DNA from: a virus | DNA: 24,797 nt | IMG/VR virus record: IMGVR_UViG_3300017917_004235 | Location: 1 to 24,797 of that record | Strand: one strand, 5' to 3' | Shown: positions 17,891 through 24,797 of the stretch, in pieces | Layout: each line of letters opens with the position of its first letter | Position numbering within the stretch: position 1 is the stretch's first letter | Program-made: the position numbers and the translations under genes | Notes under the pieces: model-generated | Databases searched by the model: none | What the model was told of the DNA's origin: nothing | Seen by the model: only the letters and a program-made list of their open reading frames with translations

Positions 17891-19729
17891 TTAAGAAAAA
17901 GTGACTGATTGGAAGTTTTTAACCGATACTCTAATATCTTTGTTTGGATATCTTATTTGATATACTTGAGACGGTTGTGCAAAAATTGTATCGTCAACTG
18001 GCCCTATTTGTTTAAGTGCCGGGTCTGAATAAACCATTGATGTTTCTGCGGAAGAATATTGACCCCCAACTTCATTAAAAACATCAATACTTGCAACCGT
18101 TAAAACACCATTTAGATTTTGAATAATACTTCTCACTTCAGACAAATACACATTTTGACCTAATTGTCTTGTCTGTGGGTTCATATATGTTGAAACTGCA
18201 TCAATAACACTTGTAATTACTTGACCAGAATTTTGGGCGGAATCAAGAACTATTGAGATGTCAAAACTTAAATCAATAACTTCAGCAGTGAAGATTGAAA
18301 TGTAATCATTCATCATTCTATAATTTGACAAATAATTTGCAATATTTTGTTTTAAGGTATTCGATACAATATTTGTCAATTTACCTGAAGAATCATAAGA
18401 TAATATTTGAATTAAAATCTTATTGTCGTTTTCAGTTATTGAAACTTTGGCAGGTGCTCCGAATTGTGCCGGCATGTTTCTAATTAAAGATTCATAGTCT
18501 TGAACTGTAACCGCCCTTTTTTGAGCTGCGAAATTAAATGAAACATAGTTTCTAATTTCCTCTAAAGAAGGTATACCTGCACCTCCAACCGCGGCGGTAA
18601 CGTTGTTACATCTAAGTGATGATATTACTGATGAGTTTGTGGTTTCCGATGGCCCGTTCACAAAGAAAGAAACTGTACCAACTTGATTAATAACATTAGT
18701 TCCGACATTTGTTGCTAATCCACCACCAACTCTATATTGAATAAATAATGTTGAGTTAGGTGTTAATGTTGAACCTAAAGAAAAATTATTTGAATATCTT
18801 TGTAAGTCTAAAGTTGTCCCTACTGTGGTAAATTGATTTAAGGCGTCTTGTGCGGTATTTGTACCTCCTCCAAAAGTCATTTTTTTAAATCCTTCTGCAG
18901 TATATTCTGTCATAAATCTATTACTTGTTTGAATATATCTACCAACTTTAATACCTGGCATGTCAGAAACTTTTGTTGGGTCTTCGATGAAGACTCTATC
19001 TTCAGCCAAAGCGTCTACTTCATACCATCTATTATCAAGCCCTAAAAATTCTGCGGTTGTTGGTACGTTTGTATATTCTGTTCCATCTTTCAATAAAACA
19101 CTAGTAATACCTAAAACATTCTTTTCAGGTAAAAATAATTCGAAGAATGGTTTTACATCATTTGGAGAAATAACTCTCTTAAAGACTTTAGTAATACCAT
19201 TAACAACAACTTCTCTTTTTGTGATTGTATAGTTTAATAAAACACCATTAGAGTTGAAATTTGGTATTTTTAATCTGTTTGGAAAACCTTGAGAATTGTA
19301 CGGTGACGCAAAATCAATATCGTATATATTTTCAAACACCATCCCCGCACCAATAACTTGTGAACCTCTCAATAGTGAACCAAGATATCTTTCATCTTCT
19401 TTATCCCCATAAGCTGGCACCGTAATTGAAAAATCAACTAATGAAACTGATGGTCTTTGTCCTGGTAATTTTAACCCATAGGTTCTGGCAATATTGTATA
19501 TAGATGACCTTTGTTGAGCATATTGTAAGACAGTTTCTTGTATGCTTCTGTCAATATGATAATGTAGGTTATCTGCAACCGCAGCGTTTAAATCGATAAA
19601 AACAGAAAATACTGAAGCGTCATTAAAGTCCTGAATTAATTCAGGATAATATGTTTTAACATAATTTAATAATTCAGTTCTTATTCCCTGATAATCTCTA
19701 GTTGTGTATGATATTTTACGATTAGCCAT
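17891..19729 (-). CDS. gp6: Baseplate wedge protein, T4 gp6-like (baseplate J family)
   Basis: The 612-residue protein starts MANRKISYTTRDYQG. Its N-terminal part has the gp6/baseplate-J pattern: a Y-P-E-L, then D-F-N-D-A-S-V-F (35-41), D-L-N-A-A-V-A-D-N-L-H-Y-H-I-D-R (46-61) and E-T-V-L at 65-68. The C-terminal half, with R-A-V-T-V-Q-D-Y-E-S-L and a later A-L-K-Q-I-G, also fits the family; T4 gp6 has 660 residues. In T4 gp6 dimers form the ring of wedges around the baseplate hub and transmit the contraction signal. The gene begins five bases after the gp25-like stop, as in T4-like phages where 25 and 6 are adjacent. No clear Shine-Dalgarno is present. Confidence 0.9.
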   Translation of the reverse strand: MANRKISYTTRDYQGIRTELLNYVKTYYPELIQDFNDASVFSVFIDLNAAVADNLHYHIDRSIQETVLQYAQQRSSIYNIARTYGLKLPGQRPSVSLVDFSITVPAYGDKEDERYLGSLLRGSQVIGAGMVFENIYDIDFASPYNSQGFPNRLKIPNFNSNGVLLNYTITKREVVVNGITKVFKRVISPNDVKPFFELFLPEKNVLGITSVLLKDGTEYTNVPTTAEFLGLDNRWYEVDALAEDRVFIEDPTKVSDMPGIKVGRYIQTSNRFMTEYTAEGFKKMTFGGGTNTAQDALNQFTTVGTTLDLQRYSNNFSLGSTLTPNSTLFIQYRVGGGLATNVGTNVINQVGTVSFFVNGPSETTNSSVISSLRCNNVTAAVGGAGIPSLEEIRNYVSFNFAAQKRAVTVQDYESLIRNMPAQFGAPAKVSITENDNKILIQILSYDSSGKLTNIVSNTLKQNIANYLSNYRMMNDYISIFTAEVIDLSFDISIVLDSAQNSGQVITSVIDAVSTYMNPQTRQLGQNVYLSEVRSIIQNLNGVLTVASIDVFNEVGGQYSSAETSMVYSDPALKQIGPVDDTIFAQPSQVYQIRYPNKDIRVSVKNFQSVTFS

Positions 19730-19734
19730 CTATG

Positions 19735-20205
19735 TTAAATATTAATAATAACAAAATCACTCTGGGCGAAAGTTGTTCTATTTGTAGAATAATCTATTTT
19801 TATTTTTGCAGTATATTCTGAAGTTCCTTTACCAGGAAATCTATATATAGAAATATCTGAAGGACCTGTAATGTTAGTTTGGGTCCCCGCAACAACTTCA
19901 TCCATAGGGTCTGCCGGTTCTATTGTTATATTGTTTAATAATAAATTTGGCATGTATTTTTCAACTGAATCTCTAATATCAGATTCAATCGCATCAAATG
20001 TTAAACCATCGAAAGGTTCAAATAAAAATTCATATAAACGAGTTCCAAAATCAGGTAAAAAGTATCTTGACCCCTTTCTTGTTAATAACAAATGAATTAA
20101 ATCAGCTTTAACTTCTTGCGATTCTAATTCTGTTAGTTCTAAATAATCCCCTCTTGTTGAATTTCTAAAGGGAAAATTTAATCCATATGTAATACCGTTT
20201 GCCAT
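19735..20205 (-). CDS. gp25: Baseplate wedge protein, gp25-like (GPW/gp25 family)
   Basis: The 156-residue protein contains the family core: L-L-L-T-R-K-G-S-R (39-47), P-D-F-G-T-R-L-Y-E-F-L-F-E-P (51-64), then an I-x-x-x-I-R-D-S-V helix and N-N-I-T-I-E-P. T4 gp25 has 132 residues; the extra length is at the C-terminus. In contractile machines this protein lies where the sheath begins and links the wedge to the inner baseplate; the old lysozyme label is not supported by structure. It starts 21 bases after the DUF5522-like gene and is directly followed by the gp6-like gene. It marks the first structural gene of the window. Confidence 0.9.
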   Translation of the reverse strand: MANGITYGLNFPFRNSTRGDYLELTELESQEVKADLIHLLLTRKGSRYFLPDFGTRLYEFLFEPFDGLTFDAIESDIRDSVEKYMPNLLLNNITIEPADPMDEVVAGTQTNITGPSDISIYRFPGKGTSEYTAKIKIDYSTNRTTFAQSDFVIINI

Positions 20206-20226
20206 ATTAACATAAATATACTTGGA

Positions 20227-20394
20227 TTATTTTTTTATTAAAGTGGTATTTCCCTTAATGTATTTTGGTTCAAATGGACAATTTTTACAGTTATTACCGC
20301 AACATTTTCCTCTATTCGTTAAAAATAGAGAAGTCAGAACCATAAGTCCTGACTTCTCGTCGATGTAATAATCTATTCCTTCCTCCAATTTCAT
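20227..20394 (-). CDS. 55-residue DUF5522-like protein with CCGxxCxxCP motif
   Basis: I read an ORF of 55 codons, MKLEEGIDYYIDEKSG to a TAA at 20227. It has an E-G-x-D-Y-Y strand, a G-L-M-V-L-T-S strand, R-G-K and then C31-C32-G-N-N-C36-K-N-C39-P40-F. The layout (EGxDYY, then vFTxxYhxxRG, then CCGxxCxxCPY) is that of DUF5522, a short family of unknown function known to me from Bacteroidota genomes. The four Cys probably bind a metal, but this is inferred. Its ATG overlaps the stop of a possible 22-residue ORF (ATGA), and it precedes the gp25-like gene. The ATG at 20394 is preceded by an A-rich leader. A perfect 10-bp inverted repeat lies inside the gene. Confidence 0.8.
   Translation of the reverse strand: MKLEEGIDYYIDEKSGLMVLTSLFLTNRGKCCGNNCKNCPFEPKYIKGNTTLIKK
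20328..20358 (-). terminator. Perfect 10-bp stem-loop inside the DUF5522-like gene, followed by TATTTTT
   Basis: The arms GAGAAGTCAG (20328-20337) and CTGACTTCTC (20349-20358) are exact reverse complements with an 11-base loop. On the minus strand the second arm is followed by TATTTTT, which has the look of an intrinsic terminator or attenuator. It lies inside an apparent coding sequence at the boundary between metabolic and structural genes. The stem is strong for such A+T-rich DNA. Whether it terminates or pauses transcription is unknown. Confidence 0.45.
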
Positions 20395-20459
20395 CTATTC
20401 ACTTTAATTGCAGTATAAATTCCAGATATTATATTTTGTACTAAATTATCATGTGCCAT
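20391..20459 (-). CDS. Possible 22-residue microprotein between reductase and DUF5522-like gene
   Basis: The ORF MAHDNLVQNIISGIYTAIKV plus two residues begins one base after the reductase stop (TAACATG) and ends in a TGA that overlaps the next ATG (ATGA). This spacing is typical of coupled genes, and the sequence could form a short amphipathic helix. It may equally be a chance ORF that only helps reinitiation. I recognise no family. Confidence 0.3.
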   Translation of the reverse strand: MAHDNLVQNIISGIYTAIKVNR

Positions 20460-20460
20460 G

Positions 20461-22323
20461 TTAGACTAGCGTAATTTCACACGCTCCTCCTGCACAAGCT
20501 AATTCACCACTTAAATCAGTATCATCGTCATTTTCAACAATTTTAGACAAATCAACATCGTGTAATGTTTTCATTAACTCTTCATATCTTTCTTTCGTAC
20601 AATCTTCAAAAGGTGCTTGGATGTACGTGCCTCCGTCATATGGGAGAACAGATAAACCATTATAAGATTCACGATTTTCCCACATCCACTCACCAACAGC
20701 CGGCCATTCGTGTTCACGAATAGAGATTGTTGCAGATACGTTATGTGCATTTGAACCACTTCTATGTCCAGGTTTAATCCATTCTTGTTGAACTTTCTTA
20801 ACTCTCTCCAATAATTGGATTGGTGATTCATTTCTTAAGATTGACCCTTCAGGTGCTTTTTGTGGTATACCAATAACCGCTGTATCGTGTGGTCTGAAAT
20901 ACTCATCTTCAACAAGTTCAGGATGATTCTCTTTAATGTGTGTATAAATTGCTTCATTCTTACCAACTCTCACTCTTCTAATATAGTAGTCGTTGTGCCA
21001 AGCATGAATACCTGAAGATGTACCTAAAGTTAGTGATGTTGTTCCCGCAGGTTTAACGGTTGTTGTTCTTGCTGCAGGATTAATACCCAATAATTCCGCA
21101 ACTCTCTTATTTTCTTCTTTAACAACTTTAGCCGCAGATTTCATATTTAAACCAAGAACCGCACCTGAACCAATACCTGTCATAGATATTCCAATAAGAG
21201 CATCTTTTTCAGTTGTTCTTTGCCAAATTGGTCTTAAATAATGGAAGTTAGTGTATCCTGCTTGGAGTGTCCCAAGGAACGATGCCGCTCTAACTCTATC
21301 TTCATAATCTTCTTGAGATACTACGTTTGAAACATTTACCTCGGTAAGATTGCAAAATTGGAATGGTCTTAAAGCTATCTCACAACAAGGATTAGTTCCC
21401 CAATCTTTATCATTACTCAAATAAATTCCAGGTTCCCCTGCTCCACTAGCTTCGATTCTTTTCCACAAATCCATAAAATACTCTTTTGTGATTTTGTGTC
21501 TCATCAAACTAACTGAGTTGTTTGCTCTACCTCTTTGTGGATTTGTTTCCCACCAAGAACCACTTTTGGATGCAATCATTTCATCATCACTCGCAGAGAA
21601 TAATGAGATAAGTGCCGCTCTTCTAATACCACCAGCTAATACCGCATCTGCAATATGACAAACCATATCATGAACTTCAATAGGTCTTAATTTTTCACCA
21701 TTTGCTTTAGCATCCAAAATACCTTCTAACTTAATCAAACACTCTTTAAGTGGTTGAGGTCCAGGTGCTTTTCCACCTGATGTTACAAGTCTCGCACCTT
21801 TAGCTCTAATATCACTAAAATCAAATTCAATATGCGAGCCACCAAAGAAATATGATTTTATTAATACTTTAACAGCATCTGCCCAACCTTCGATTGAATC
21901 GGCAACTAACCATCTTCTACTTCTTTCTTTGTTTGGTTTTAAAATTTCAGGTAGAGCCTCTACGTGATGTTTTTGTACTGAATATCCAACACCCGTTCCG
22001 CCTAACAATAAGAACATAATTTCTGAAAATACTCTCCAATCATCTATTGGTGCGAATGCACAGTTATAAATTCTGTTTGGAGAAATTTCGATAGGTTTAC
22101 CTGCGAATTGCATTGACCTCATTGAAGGTAGAACTTGTTTTTTGTACACATACATGTAGTTCTCTCTAATCTCTTTTTCTAATTGTGGATAATGCTTAAT
22201 ATGCATCTCCATGTTTCTTGTGACAAGTTCTTGCCATGTTTCTCTTCTCTTAAGCTCTGGGATATACTTTGCGTATTTCATATATACTGTAATATCCGAC
22301 AGGATGCGATTTGAAATGTCCAT
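20461..22323 (-). CDS. nrdJ: Adenosylcobalamin-dependent ribonucleotide reductase (class II, monomeric NrdJ type)
   Basis: The enzyme reduces ribonucleotides to deoxyribonucleotides in the cytoplasm with a B12-derived radical. I place the start at the ATG at 22323 (MDISNRILSDITVYMKYAKY), where homologues begin; an in-frame ATG at 22359 would add twelve Lys-rich residues. Numbering from 22359, the visible catalytic residues are C100 in N-C-A-F, N323-P-C325-C-E327, C336 in C-N-L-T-E, and the C-terminal pair C622/C627 in a CAGGAC tail. The 11-residue spacing of C325 and C336 and the 5-residue spacing of the tail Cys match Lactobacillus leichmannii RTPR (C408/C419 and C731/C736), with C325 as the radical Cys. 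At about 620 residues it is shorter than that 739-residue enzyme. It lies after the helicase and probably feeds dNTPs to phage replication. No cobalamin riboswitch is evident in the short leader. Confidence 0.92.
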   Translation of the reverse strand: MDISNRILSDITVYMKYAKYIPELKRRETWQELVTRNMEMHIKHYPQLEKEIRENYMYVYKKQVLPSMRSMQFAGKPIEISPNRIYNCAFAPIDDWRVFSEIMFLLLGGTGVGYSVQKHHVEALPEILKPNKERSRRWLVADSIEGWADAVKVLIKSYFFGGSHIEFDFSDIRAKGARLVTSGGKAPGPQPLKECLIKLEGILDAKANGEKLRPIEVHDMVCHIADAVLAGGIRRAALISLFSASDDEMIASKSGSWWETNPQRGRANNSVSLMRHKITKEYFMDLWKRIEASGAGEPGIYLSNDKDWGTNPCCEIALRPFQFCNLTEVNVSNVVSQEDYEDRVRAASFLGTLQAGYTNFHYLRPIWQRTTEKDALIGISMTGIGSGAVLGLNMKSAAKVVKEENKRVAELLGINPAARTTTVKPAGTTSLTLGTSSGIHAWHNDYYIRRVRVGKNEAIYTHIKENHPELVEDEYFRPHDTAVIGIPQKAPEGSILRNESPIQLLERVKKVQQEWIKPGHRSGSNAHNVSATISIREHEWPAVGEWMWENRESYNGLSVLPYDGGTYIQAPFEDCTKERYEELMKTLHDVDLSKIVENDDDTDLSGELACAGGACEITLV

Positions 22324-22455
22324 TTTTTTTGTTTTTTTACGTATAAGGTTTTTTATCATAAAAATCGACGATTTTTTGATAAATATGTGGTCGAGCTATT
22401 ATCGACCATAATTTTTGTTAAAAAAAAATAAGTTTTTTTTTGAAAAAGTAGATAT
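22324..22455. promoter_or_regulatory. Leader between helicase and reductase with two inverted repeats
   Basis: The stretch is very A/T-rich with long A and T runs. It contains a 7-bp stem (TGGTCGA at 22388-22394, TCGACCA at 22402-22408, 7-base loop) and a 17-base near-palindrome (AAAAATCG, A, CGATTTTT at 22360-22376) that touches the upstream candidate ATG. Both carry TCGA or CGA cores. They could be an operator or RNA hairpins that control the reductase. On the plus strand the first stem is followed by a TAATTTTTG run, which looks terminator-like, but no plus-strand gene needs one. No match to a promoter consensus is convincing. Confidence 0.4.
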
Positions 22456-23841
22456 TTAATTAGTGTTTTTTTGTTGTTGCTCCCTTTCTTTTCTCTTCTC
22501 AAGGAGTTCTTTAACCCTATCTCTTTTTCTTTCTTCTTGTTGTTCTTCAAACCCTAAAAATGTTACCGAAGATTCTGTATCAATTTCAAGAAGCTCGTTG
22601 TTAAATTTACAATTCTCAAACACAACACCATCTTTACCTAATCTTGATTTTGTGATTGCGATTGTCGCAAGATTCATCTCTTTTTGTTGTAATGTCTTCG
22701 CAACTGTAATAATTACGTGACCAACCTGAGCCTTTTTAATTGAACCTCCCATTTGGTCTGTGGTTACGACTTCAGAAGAAATTGAAGATCTATTACCTTG
22801 TGTTGCGGTCCATCCAGCCAAGTTTAATTCGTGGCACATAGCTTCAAACCCTCTCATTACTGAACCCTCAGCCTTCCATTCATCTTTTGCCGATGATTCC
22901 GGTAAAACACAATCAATATAGTCCAATAAAACCATATCAATTTTAGTTCCGTCGGCAATCATCTTTCTAACTTGATTCTTAATTTGATTCATAGTTATTG
23001 TGTCTGACGCCATCTTCTTTAAAATTAACTCATTTTTCATGGTTTCTTTAATTTCCGTGATTTTTGTCATAACCTCATCTCTGTGATTTGCCAAATTATC
23101 AGGTTCAATTCCTGTCCAAATTGTGAAGTGTTTTCTTTGTACTATTTTAGGGTTGTCCTCAAAAAATATTTGAAGGACGTTATAACCCATATTAAATGCG
23201 GTGTTGGCAATCTTGGTTAGAATGGTAGTTTTACCTACTCCTGTTGGGGCCAATATAACACCAATCTCTCCTTTAGCCAATCCACCCTTGAGAAGTTTAT
23301 CAATACCAGCGATTCCCATCGGAATTGGATGTCGATAATCTTCATCAAGAACGGTTTCAAGACCTGAAAAGATATCCGTAATTCCTTTATCTCCTTCTCC
23401 AACTTGGAGAGCATCTCTAACAAGACCTTCCACTTTGTCGTAAGATTCAAAATCTCCCTCATCAATAATTTTCTGAGCTTTGTTCATAGCCTTTTGAAGT
23501 TCTTGTTGTTTACAAAACTTTAAAGCTTTTTCTTGAACAAATGCGGTACCTTCAAATGGAGCATCTTTGACTTGTTTGAGTGTATCTAACACAATTTTTG
23601 CAACTAATTCCTGAGAAATCTCAGATTTAACAATCTGTTCTAATGTTTCAAAATTAGGGGTTGACTCATATTTTGAATAATACTCTTTAATCATTTGAAG
23701 AATGATTTTAAAATATTTGTTATCAAAATAATTACTCTCGATAACATCCATAATAGAATTTGAGAATTCTTTTTCGAGTATAATTTGGTTTAGTAATTGT
23801 AATTGAAATGTATTCCCTAAATAATCAAAATTCTTTTGCAT
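22456..23841 (-). CDS. gp41: Replicative DNA helicase, gp41/DnaB type
   Basis: The 461-residue protein has a helical N-terminal domain (1 to about 150) and a RecA-like ATPase domain. Visible motifs are Walker A APTGVGKTT (198-206), the catalytic Glu in IFFEDN (228), Walker B IDMVLLDYID (301-310), T-Q-G-N-R-S-S at 347-353 and K-S-R-L-G-K-D-G (398-405), all in the order of DnaB-family helicases. The length and the short N-terminal domain fit T4 gp41. It would unwind the phage fork as a hexamer and load primase. The C-terminus is an unusual charged tail (about residues 432-461) rich in Glu, Lys, Arg and Gln. It lies 30 bases after the 150-residue unknown gene. The leader holds AAGGGG but too far (over ten bases) from the ATG to be a sure ribosome site. 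Confidence 0.93.
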   Translation of the reverse strand: MQKNFDYLGNTFQLQLLNQIILEKEFSNSIMDVIESNYFDNKYFKIILQMIKEYYSKYESTPNFETLEQIVKSEISQELVAKIVLDTLKQVKDAPFEGTAFVQEKALKFCKQQELQKAMNKAQKIIDEGDFESYDKVEGLVRDALQVGEGDKGITDIFSGLETVLDEDYRHPIPMGIAGIDKLLKGGLAKGEIGVILAPTGVGKTTILTKIANTAFNMGYNVLQIFFEDNPKIVQRKHFTIWTGIEPDNLANHRDEVMTKITEIKETMKNELILKKMASDTITMNQIKNQVRKMIADGTKIDMVLLDYIDCVLPESSAKDEWKAEGSVMRGFEAMCHELNLAGWTATQGNRSSISSEVVTTDQMGGSIKKAQVGHVIITVAKTLQQKEMNLATIAITKSRLGKDGVVFENCKFNNELLEIDTESSVTFLGFEEQQEERKRDRVKELLEKRKEREQQQKNTN

Positions 23842-23871
23842 GTTGTTTTTTTACCCCTTATTATTAAATAG

Positions 23872-24324
23872 TTACTTACTCAAATCAAATTCCAAATAAT
23901 CATAAGATAATTTGTAGTCTGAAAAAATGTCAGTTAACTCACGAAGAACATCTTTCAAAAATGGTCTTACATCCACCGTATAACGAACCTTTGGTGGGAA
24001 TTTTTTTCCGTCAAAAATTCTATGACAAATTGTCTGTTCACCTACTTTAATATAGATGTTAAAAATTTCAGGTCCTTCAGTAAATGAAGTTTCCATAATT
24101 GTCGGGTCATGCATAATTGCGTCCATGTTGTCCATCATATAAACAACCGTTTTCATTTTGAGATAATACTCCAATTCTTCTTTGAGTGCCTTGACATATT
24201 CGTACAAATCCAACGAATTTTTTGCCTTTGGGTTATACCCTCTAACGTTAAAAAATCTTTGAACCACGATGTTGTCATTCAATGTCAAAAGGAACTCCAT
24301 TTTTGTGCTGTCTTGCTCTTTCAT
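23872..24324 (-). CDS. Conserved-looking phage protein of unknown function (150 aa)
   Basis: The ATG at 24324 gives MKEQDSTKMEFLLTLND and begins five bases after the exonuclease stop. A longer frame from 24399 would overlap the exonuclease gene by 70 bases and adds only a Lys/Arg-rich segment, so I reject it. The protein reads as alternating strands and helices: L-L-T-L-N-D-N-I-V-V-Q-R-F-F-N-V-R-G-Y-N early, a Tyr/Leu-rich helix, then I-x-I-K-V-G-E-Q-T-I-C-H-R and a charged C-terminus. There is no membrane segment or known catalytic motif. Its place between an exonuclease and the helicase suggests a role in replication, but this is position only. Confidence 0.7.
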   Translation of the reverse strand: MKEQDSTKMEFLLTLNDNIVVQRFFNVRGYNPKAKNSLDLYEYVKALKEELEYYLKMKTVVYMMDNMDAIMHDPTIMETSFTEGPEIFNIYIKVGEQTICHRIFDGKKFPPKVRYTVDVRPFLKDVLRELTDIFSDYKLSYDYLEFDLSK

Positions 24325-24329
24325 TTTGT

Positions 24330-24797
24330 TTAATTTTTGTTTGTGTTTCTTTTTTCTTTTCTTGTTAATTTCATAAATGGTGTGAGGAAATCTACCCAAG
24401 CTTCGTCATTTTTTGGTAGGTATTTAAATAACCCGTCTTCCATCATAAGTCTCATTAAGTTTTTATATCCCCTATCTGTGGGGTCAATCGTGTCGGTATG
24501 AATTTGTTCAACCAGTTCTTTTCCTTCATCTGTTATTAGTGGATTTGTTAAATCAACAATAGTTTTATTTAAAGTATAAAACTCTTCTCCAAGAATACCA
24601 TTTTTTGTCTTACCAGTCAAAATATTAGATAAACTTTTAATCGGTTTTTTTTGCGGAATATTTCGTGCATTATCTAATAATTCTTCAATAGTGCATGGTT
24701 TTTCCTGCAATTCAGGAAAGTATTTAACCAAGGTTTTTTCACCTAAACCTTCAATTCCATCGATGTTATCTGATTTATCACCTGTAAACACTTTACA
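24330..24797 (-). CDS. 5'-3' exonuclease, FEN/RNase H family (C-terminal part; 5' end outside window)
   Basis: The frame is open to the right edge (C-K-V-F-T-G-D-K). A GTG at 24791 is not the true start because the conserved part begins there. Residues G-D-K-S-D-N-I-D-G-I and G-L-G-E-K-T form the metal-binding Asp pair and the helix-3-turn-helix DNA-binding loop of 5'-nucleases such as Pol I N-domain, T5 D15 and T4 RNase H. The family removes RNA primers and flaps during lagging-strand synthesis. The catalytic N-terminal part is outside the window. Downstream residues are helical and charged. The short spacing to the next gene suggests one replication operon with the helicase. Confidence 0.85.
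   Translation of the reverse strand, partial: CKVFTGDKSDNIDGIEGLGEKTLVKYFPELQEKPCTIEELLDNARNIPQKKPIKSLSNILTGKTKNGILGEEFYTLNKTIVDLTNPLITDEGKELVEQIHTDTIDPTDRGYKNLMRLMMEDGLFKYLPKNDEAWVDFLTPFMKLTRKEKRNTNKN

Noticed and set aside
19735-20205. Lysozyme function for the gp25-like protein
   Set aside because: The old family label mentions lysozyme activity, but the sequence shows only the structural wedge core and no lysozyme active-site motif that I can recognise.
20328-20358. A CRISPR or attachment-site reading of the inverted repeat
   Set aside because: There is only one copy, without regularly spaced repeats, a second copy elsewhere or an integrase gene.
22324-22359. First ATG of the reductase frame as the start
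   Set aside because: It adds twelve Lys-rich residues, while the sequence from the second ATG already matches the usual start of the family. It is kept as an alternative, since the sequence alone cannot decide.
24325-24399. Longer N-terminus for the 150-residue protein
   Set aside because: The extension overlaps the end of the exonuclease gene by about 70 bases and is a Lys/Arg-rich shadow of it. The internal ATG five bases after the stop fits the other junctions.

Overview
The window is a contiguous piece of a tailed double-stranded DNA phage genome with a T4-like contractile-tail (myovirus) baseplate. Every gene I accept lies on the minus strand, so the window is transcribed from right to left. 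The DNA is A+T-rich, genes abut or overlap by a few bases, and I see no tRNA, CRISPR array, integrase or insertion sequence. A Bacteroidota (probably Flavobacteriia) host is an inference from three things: a tail protein built of SprB-like repeats (SprB is the gliding adhesin of Flavobacterium), a 55-residue DUF5522-type protein (a family I know from Bacteroidota), and starts that mostly lack a Shine-Dalgarno sequence and sit behind A/T-rich leaders.

Right end (about 24797 to 20227), replication and nucleotide metabolism: the C-terminal part of a FEN/RNase H-type 5'-3' exonuclease (its 5' end lies outside the window), an unrecognised 150-residue protein, a gp41/DnaB-type replicative helicase, a class II (adenosylcobalamin-dependent) ribonucleotide reductase, a possible 22-residue ORF, and the DUF5522-like Cys-motif protein. 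These would supply dNTPs, unwind the template and remove primers.

Middle (20205 to 9257), baseplate: a gp25-like wedge protein, a gp6-like wedge protein, then three proteins in the places where T4 has gp7, gp8 and beyond (1656, 564 and about 272 residues), then a 359-residue protein with a PKD-like domain. The 1656-residue protein carries an unexpected internal hydrophobic, Cys-rich segment that looks membrane-active. Several of these proteins share a short N-terminal motif, and two gene junctions share the same octamer in which a GTG start overlaps the preceding TAA stop.

Left end (9241 to 1), mobile gene and adhesive tail tip: a free-standing, very A+T-rich HNH endonuclease gene sits inside the tail operon. 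It is followed by a 302-residue protein, a 995-residue tail protein with a P2 gpI-like motif, a 712-residue protein with seven SprB-like repeats, a 77-residue domain protein, a 372-residue protein with a paralogous N-terminal domain plus a Thr/Pro linker, and a fibre-like protein with a Gly-Ser-Ser/Gly-Thr-Ser repeat tail that runs off the window. The 995- and 712-residue proteins end in the same roughly 142-residue domain, which looks like a shared docking module.

No stretch longer than 300 bases lacks a gene. The longest gaps without a confident gene are about 132 bases before the reductase (22324-22455, taking the internal start) and about 90 bases before the 1656-residue protein (17801-17890). 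I found no clear phage late promoter (TATAAATA type) in these gaps.
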